Shown: positions 6,671 to 9,713 of the stretch, piece by piece | Numbering within the stretch: position 1 is the first letter of the stretch | Layout: the number at the start of each line of letters is the position of its first letter | Source of the DNA: an uncultured Collinsella sp. | GTDB lineage: Bacteria > Actinomycetota > Coriobacteriia > Coriobacteriales > Coriobacteriaceae | Length of the DNA: 9,713 nt | Assembly: GCA_900545995.1 (NCBI GenBank) | Contig: URBM01000073.1 | Coordinates: 1 to 9,713 of the forward strand | Direction of reading: 5' to 3' | Notes under the pieces: generated by a model | The model's input: only the letters and a program-made list of their open reading frames with translations | Told to the model about the DNA's origin: nothing | Databases searched by the model: none | Translations under genes and position numbers: made by a program

Positions 6671-8176
6671 CTATTGAGGAAGCTCGATTTCGGCTTCCGA
6701 CGGGATGCGGAAGCAGGTCTCGGTCCAGTCGGTGAGTTTGTGCTCGAGCTCGCGGGTGATGGCGCCGTCGAGCATGCGCCAGGTCCAGTTGCCGCCCAGC
6801 GTGGCAGGGGTGTTGATGCGCGCCTCGTTGCCCAAGTTGAGCAGGTCTTGCATGGTGTAGATGCACGTGTCACTCACGCTGGCGGCGATGGTGCGATTGA
6901 GTGCATCTGCCATGGGTTCGCCGGCCTGCTGATGGGTGTACAGGGCTGCCTGCTCGCGTTGACGCGGGGTGGCCGTTCCCTCAAACCAACCGCGCGCCGT
7001 CTCGTTGTCGTGGGTGCCCACATAGGCGACGGTGTTGGCGATGTAGTTATGCGGCAGGTAGTACGAGTTGGTACCCTCAAAGGCAAACTGCAGGATCTTC
7101 ATGCCGGGGAAGCCCGAGTTGTCGCGCATGTCGATGACGCCGGGGGTGAGGAAGCCCAGGTCCTCGGCGATGATGGGCAGCGTGCCGAGCTTTTCCTCGA
7201 GCGTCTTGAAGAACTTGAGGCCGGGGCCCTGCGTCCACGAACCGTAGGACGAATCGGGCGAGGAGAACGGCACCTCCCAATAGGCCTCGAAGCCGCGGAA
7301 GTGATCCAGGCGGATGACGTCGTACATGTCGAGGGCGGCGCGAATGCGGCCCTCCCACCAGGAGAAGCCATCGGACTCCATGGCGTCCCAGTCGTAGATG
7401 GGGTTGCCCCAGTACTGGCCGGTGGCCGAGAACTGGTCGGGCGGCGTGCCGGCGACGCTCACGGGATTGCCGGCGGCGTCGATCTTAAAGAGCTCAGGCG
7501 TCGCCCACATCTCGACGGAGTCACGCGAGACATAGATGGGCAGGTCGCCGATGATGAGAATGTCGCGCTCGTTGGCATAGGCCTTGAGGCGGCTCCACTG
7601 GCGATCGAAGAAGTACTGCGTCATCTGGTGGTAGAGCATACGCGCCGGATGGTCGGCGCAGACCTTGGCGGAAGCCTCACCGCGGGTGCGGAGCTCCGCG
7701 GGCCACTCCCAAAACGCCTTGAGACCGCACTCCTCTTTGACGGTCATGAACTCACAGTAGGGGATGAGCCAGTCCTCGTTGGCCTGGATAAAGTCATCGA
7801 AATCGGCCGGCTTGTCGGCAGCAAAGCGCTCGGCGGCTCGGTCGAGAATCTGACGGCGGCCGCCAAAGATGGCACCGTAGTCGACATTGCTGGGGTCGGA
7901 TCCCAGATACACGCCATCGATATCGCGCTGCTCCAGATACCCTGCCTCGATAAGCTCGGCAAAGTCGATAAAGTTGGGGTTGCCTGCGCGGGCCGAGAAC
8001 GACTGATAGGGCGAATCGCCATAGCTGGTCGTCGTAAGGGGCAGAATCTGCCAGTAATGTTGTTTGCACGAGGCGAGAAAATCGACGAAGTCGTAGGCAT
8101 TCCAGCCAAAGCCGCCGATTCCGTATGGTCCGGGCAATGACGAAACGGGCATCAGAACACCGCTTGCACGCTCCAT
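6671..8176 (-). CDS. malQ: 4-alpha-glucanotransferase (amylomaltase, GH77)
   Basis: A 501-residue cytoplasmic GH77 enzyme that transfers alpha-1,4-glucan segments between malto-oligosaccharides. It makes longer chains suited to GlgP and frees glucose. The catalytic triad is visible: nucleophile Asp291 in VIRLDHFRGF, acid/base Glu338 in IIAEDLGFLTPG, and Asp390 in VGTHDNETARGW. The N-terminal LPGPYGIGGFG (14-24) and SYGDSPYQSFSARAGNP (51-67) are standard for the family. The ATG at 8176 gives the usual family N-terminus (MERASGVLMPVSSLPG) and has GGTGAG seven bases upstream. An in-frame ATG at 8248 would add 24 residues without family resemblance. It is the first gene of the - strand unit, and 296 bp separate its start from the transposase remnant. 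Confidence 0.95.
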   Translation of the reverse strand: MERASGVLMPVSSLPGPYGIGGFGWNAYDFVDFLASCKQHYWQILPLTTTSYGDSPYQSFSARAGNPNFIDFAELIEAGYLEQRDIDGVYLGSDPSNVDYGAIFGGRRQILDRAAERFAADKPADFDDFIQANEDWLIPYCEFMTVKEECGLKAFWEWPAELRTRGEASAKVCADHPARMLYHQMTQYFFDRQWSRLKAYANERDILIIGDLPIYVSRDSVEMWATPELFKIDAAGNPVSVAGTPPDQFSATGQYWGNPIYDWDAMESDGFSWWEGRIRAALDMYDVIRLDHFRGFEAYWEVPFSSPDSSYGSWTQGPGLKFFKTLEEKLGTLPIIAEDLGFLTPGVIDMRDNSGFPGMKILQFAFEGTNSYYLPHNYIANTVAYVGTHDNETARGWFEGTATPRQREQAALYTHQQAGEPMADALNRTIAASVSDTCIYTMQDLLNLGNEARINTPATLGGNWTWRMLDGAITRELEHKLTDWTETCFRIPSEAEIELPQ

Positions 8177-8261
8177 GGATGCACTCACCGTCCTTTTGAA
8201 TAAGGGGCTGCGCCGTAGATGGATAGACGGCTCGTCCCGAGTTTCCATTTCTATTGTCCCT

Positions 8262-8288
8262 ATTGTAGAACATGTTGTTTAAACATGT
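8262..8288 (-). promoter_or_regulatory. Possible malQ promoter with operator-like palindrome
   Basis: On the - strand a TACAAT -10 box (8267-8262) lies about 85 bp before the malQ start. Directly upstream of it is a dyad, ACATGTT at 8270-8276 and AACATGT at 8282-8288, separated by 5 nt and centred on GTTTAAAC. No good -35 box is seen at 16-18 nt, which could mean activator dependence or a wrong promoter call. A dyad overlapping the promoter core would suit a LacI- or GntR-type repressor. That is an inference, and no regulator gene is in the window. Confidence 0.35.
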
Positions 8289-8338
8289 ATATAGAGAATG
8301 AAAAAGTTGCCGAATTTCGGTGAATGGTAGTGCGCCAT

Positions 8339-8387
8339 AAAGACGATATGAGCAGAACAATGTGAGCCCCTGCTTCGTATCGTCTTT
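8339..8387. repeat. 10-bp perfect inverted repeat upstream of the transposase remnant
   Basis: AAAGACGATA at 8339-8348 and TATCGTCTTT at 8378-8387 are perfect complements with a 29-nt spacer. Inside, AGCA (8351-8354) and TGCT (8371-8374) can extend the stem across a small bulge. It lies in the gene-free stretch 8177-8472. It may be a terminator-like hairpin, a trace of the non-coding end of the IS element, or a regulatory structure. The sequence does not decide among these. Confidence 0.5.
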
Positions 8388-8472
8388 TGATTCGTGGGCC
8401 AAGGCTGACAATGGTCGTCGTCATTAAAATCCGGCAGCCAGCCAGGTTGCCACAATGCGAGACTGGCTCACA

Positions 8473-9206
8473 ATGCCACATGTTGCCTCTATTGGCCTTG
8501 AGGTGCACGCCCGCAGCATCAAAGGATGCGCCTTCAATCCGTTCACGGGCGAGATCGGCGGGAAGCCCCTTCTCCTACGACCCCGCCTCCGTCGCCGACT
8601 CGATCCTTTCTATCGAGTCGCCCGGGGCAGTCTACGAGTCCGGCGTCACCGGCTTTCCCTTCTGCAGGGAGCCGCGCTGCCTCGGCGTGGACTGCGTCAT
8701 CGGCGCGGTCTCCAAGATGCAGAGGCCCGCGGCCGACAAGCGACGCAAGACCGACAAGCGCGACGCCGAGTTTTCGGCCAAGCAGCTCGCACTGCACGAA
8801 ATCGTCGAGGTCCACGTCCCCGACTGCGAGTGCGAGGGCGCCAGGGACCTCTCCCAGGCCCCCGCCGATGCCCGGGAGAGGTTACCGTGTTACCGTCAAG
8901 CAGCGCCTCTCCAAGTACCTGCCCAGGAATGGGCAGTGCCACCCCGGCGGAGACGACCAGAGAAGGAGGCTCGGGACGTGGACCAGGGCGCACTGGGCCT
9001 GGATCGAAGCCGCGGAGATGGCCGACCCCACGGCCCAGCAGACCCTCGACTGCTATAAGGAGCGCGTCAAGCGGGCGGTAGACGAGAAGAAGGACCTGGA
9101 ATCCAAGGTGGAGTCCCAGTCGGAACAGCCCCGATGGAAGCCGACGATGGACGTGCTCAGCTGCATGAAGGGCATCGACGTCGTCATCTCCGCTGTTAGT
9201 GTTAGT
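8473..9206 (+). pseudogene. IS110-family transposase, frameshifted and truncated remnant
   Basis: The protein is recognisable in three successive frames. Frame 1 from the ATG at 8473 gives MPHVASIGLEVHARSIKGCA. Frame 2 from about 8570 gives FSYDPASVADSI, then VYESGVTGF and KTDKRDAEFSAKQLALHE. Frame 3 from about 8885 gives VKQRLSKYLPRNG, then RAHWAWIEAAE and MDVLSCMKGIDVVISA. These match the DEDD (RuvC-like) N-terminal domain and helical middle of IS110/Piv transposases. The first catalytic Asp (normally IGxDVH) is Glu here, while the second Glu (YESG) and the Asp pair (TDKRD) remain. Homology stops near 9195-9206, before the C-terminal IS116/IS110/IS902 domain with its catalytic serine. Two frame changes, the active-site change and the truncation make it a dead copy. 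No ribosome binding site precedes the ATG, and the element ends cannot be identified. Confidence 0.88.
8881..8896 (+). repeat. 8-bp tandem duplication at the second frame change of the transposase remnant
   Basis: GTTACCGT occurs twice in direct succession, at 8881-8888 and 8889-8896. Removing one copy and restoring one base in the preceding CGGGAGAG would rejoin frames 2 and 3 and give an RxEVTVKQRLSK-like reading expected for the family. It therefore looks like a slippage event involved in the decay. Confidence 0.7.
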
Positions 9207-9214
9207 GTATTTTT

Positions 9215-9247
9215 CACCGTTCAGTTTAATGCTACCACTGACAGTTG
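9215..9247. repeat. Pair of imperfect direct repeats at the truncation point of the IS110 remnant
   Basis: CACCGTTCAGTTT (9215-9227) and CCACTGACAGTTG (9235-9247) share a CAGTT core and a similar left part at 20-bp spacing. They sit in an AT-richer segment that replaces the missing 3' part of the transposase, just after two copies of GTTAGT (9195-9206). Multiple short repeats of this layout occur at the ends of IS21-type and some other insertion sequences, so this may be the end of a second element. No transposase supports that here. Confidence 0.35.
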
Positions 9248-9273
9248 AAACGCCTGTGGAAGGGATAGCCTTG

Positions 9274-9300
9274 TTGGACGGGGACTATTCGTGATAGTAT
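9274..9300 (+). promoter_or_regulatory. Candidate promoter with extended -10
   Basis: TTGGAC at 9274-9279 and TGATAGTAT at 9292-9300 (extended -10 TGn plus TAGTAT) are separated by 15 nt. An overlapping TTGTTG at 9271-9276 would give 18 nt. Transcription would begin near 9307. The gene it would serve is not clear, because no convincing coding start follows within the window. Confidence 0.4.
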
Positions 9301-9459
9301 CGCGCCGCAACATCGAGGCGCGAATCGCCCATGTGGTGGCAGCGCGAGTTTCGTGAGGTGTGGTGTGGACGGGACGCAGCGTTTTATGGGTCTGGCCGGT
9401 CCGACTGGTGTGCAGTTCTGTCGGGCCGGCCGAGATTGGTGAAGAGATCGCGTTGTTGA
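9301..9459 (+). other. Structured non-coding stretch downstream of the candidate promoter
   Basis: Two hairpins are visible: CGCGCC/GGCGCG (9301-9306 with 9317-9322), and a 12-bp stem with one G.U pair, GGCCGGTCCGAC (9394-9405) with GTCGGGCCGGCC (9420-9431), around a 14-nt loop. TGAAGAG (9440-9446) can also pair with CTCTTCA (9481-9487). No open frame with coding character covers this stretch on either strand, and it matches no RNA family I can recall (I considered RNase P, tmRNA, SRP and 6S). It could be a long mRNA leader, a small RNA, or mobile-element debris. The gene-free stretch as a whole is 9249-9567. Confidence 0.35.
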
Positions 9460-9567
9460 ATGAGCGAATTTTACAAGCAGCTCTTCAAGGCGCTCTGGGC
9501 GTTGGCTAGGGCTGCGCAGTCAATCGCATGCAGCGATAGGCGAGGTGATTGCTCGATGGGTTGGCGA

Positions 9568-9713
9568 CTAGTTTTGTGCCGTACTTGCCCCGGTGCCGTC
9601 GTTATCTGCCGAGTACCAGAATGCGTAGGCCGCAACGACGGCATCGTAGACGGCTGCAACTACGTTATCCACGACGGCTGCGAAGTTGACCACAACGGGA
9701 ACGGGGCCGGTTT
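9568..9713 (-). CDS. Unrecognised protein, C-terminal 47 residues (5' end beyond window)
   Basis: On the - strand a frame is open from the right edge to a TAG stop at 9570-9568, with no internal start codon, so only the C-terminus is inside the window. The reading is mostly small hydrophobic residues arranged as octads, AAVVDNVV then AAVYDAVV then AAYAFWYS, ending in a polar tail, DNDGTGASTAQN. The octads correspond to a 24-nt spacing of GACGGCTGC on the + strand (9649 and 9673). The Val/Ala pattern suggests amphipathic or membrane-associated helix, but the family is not recognisable from this tail. Codon use is reasonable for the region. The opposite-strand frame is rich in Cys and rare codons, which favours this strand. 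Confidence 0.5.
   Translation of the reverse strand, partial: TGPVPVVVNFAAVVDNVVAAVYDAVVAAYAFWYSADNDGTGASTAQN

Noticed and set aside
6674..8140. Long + strand open frame (488 codons) opposite malQ
   Set aside because: It is the complement of a clear GH77 gene with intact catalytic residues. Its translation is a low-complexity Gly/Val/Asp mixture with no family features, typical of antisense frames in GC-rich genes.
8177..8248. 24-residue N-terminal extension of malQ from the ATG at 8248
   Set aside because: The extension does not resemble GH77 N-termini and lacks a good ribosome binding site. The ATG at 8176 gives the standard family start and has GGTGAG seven bases before it.
8300..8472. 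Bridge RNA gene of the IS110 element
   Set aside because: The position is right for the IS110 group, but no element end, target-binding loop or donor-binding loop can be identified from this sequence alone, so no RNA feature is called.
9460..9713. + strand frame from ATG 9460 running off the right edge (MSEFYKQLFKALWALARAA...)
   Set aside because: The first 20 residues look plausible, but there is no ribosome binding site. The rest is Cys-rich with rare codons (CGA, GTA, CCA) and lies opposite a better - strand frame. It should be revisited when sequence to the right is available.

Overview
The window reads as a piece of an actinobacterial chromosome of the class Coriobacteriia, most likely Collinsella or a close relative. 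That assignment is an inference. It rests on the moderately high GC content, the GAAAGG-type ribosome binding sites, the protein flavour of the sugar genes, and an IS110-type transposase remnant of a kind I associate with this group. The first 8.2 kb is an alpha-glucan (malto-oligosaccharide) uptake and breakdown locus. The last 1.5 kb is decayed mobile DNA and poorly explained sequence.

Positions 1-3930 (+ strand) hold a carbohydrate ABC importer: the C-terminal part of a solute-binding protein, two MalF/MalG-type permeases joined by a TAATG overlap, and an MsmX/UgpC/MalK-type ATPase. GC-rich hairpins without U-tracts sit after the binding-protein gene and between the second permease and the ATPase. 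They fit step-wise expression from one transcript. The operon ends in a strong intrinsic terminator at 3887-3930.

Positions 4215-8288 (- strand) hold malQ (4-alpha-glucanotransferase) followed by glgP (alpha-glucan phosphorylase), with a hairpin between them and a terminator after glgP. This unit converges on the importer operon. Together the genes describe import of maltodextrins, remodelling of chain length by MalQ and phosphorolysis by GlgP to glucose 1-phosphate. The substrate of the importer is inferred from this neighbourhood.

Between the two facing terminators (3931-4214) lies the most unusual structure in the window. It is an array of three 57-bp palindromic elements, each made of a 15-nt arm, a 27-nt spacer and an inverted 15-nt arm, repeated at 80-81 bp. 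Arm differences between copies include two compensatory base-pair changes and several G.U-compatible changes.

From about 8290 the sequence changes character. There is a 10-bp inverted repeat, then an IS110-family transposase pseudogene (8473 to about 9206) with two frame changes, an 8-bp tandem duplication, an Asp-to-Glu change at the first catalytic position and loss of the C-terminal domain. After it come a short AT-rich segment with imperfect direct repeats, a possible promoter with a structured non-coding leader, and the C-terminal 47 codons of an unrecognised protein entering from the right edge on the - strand.
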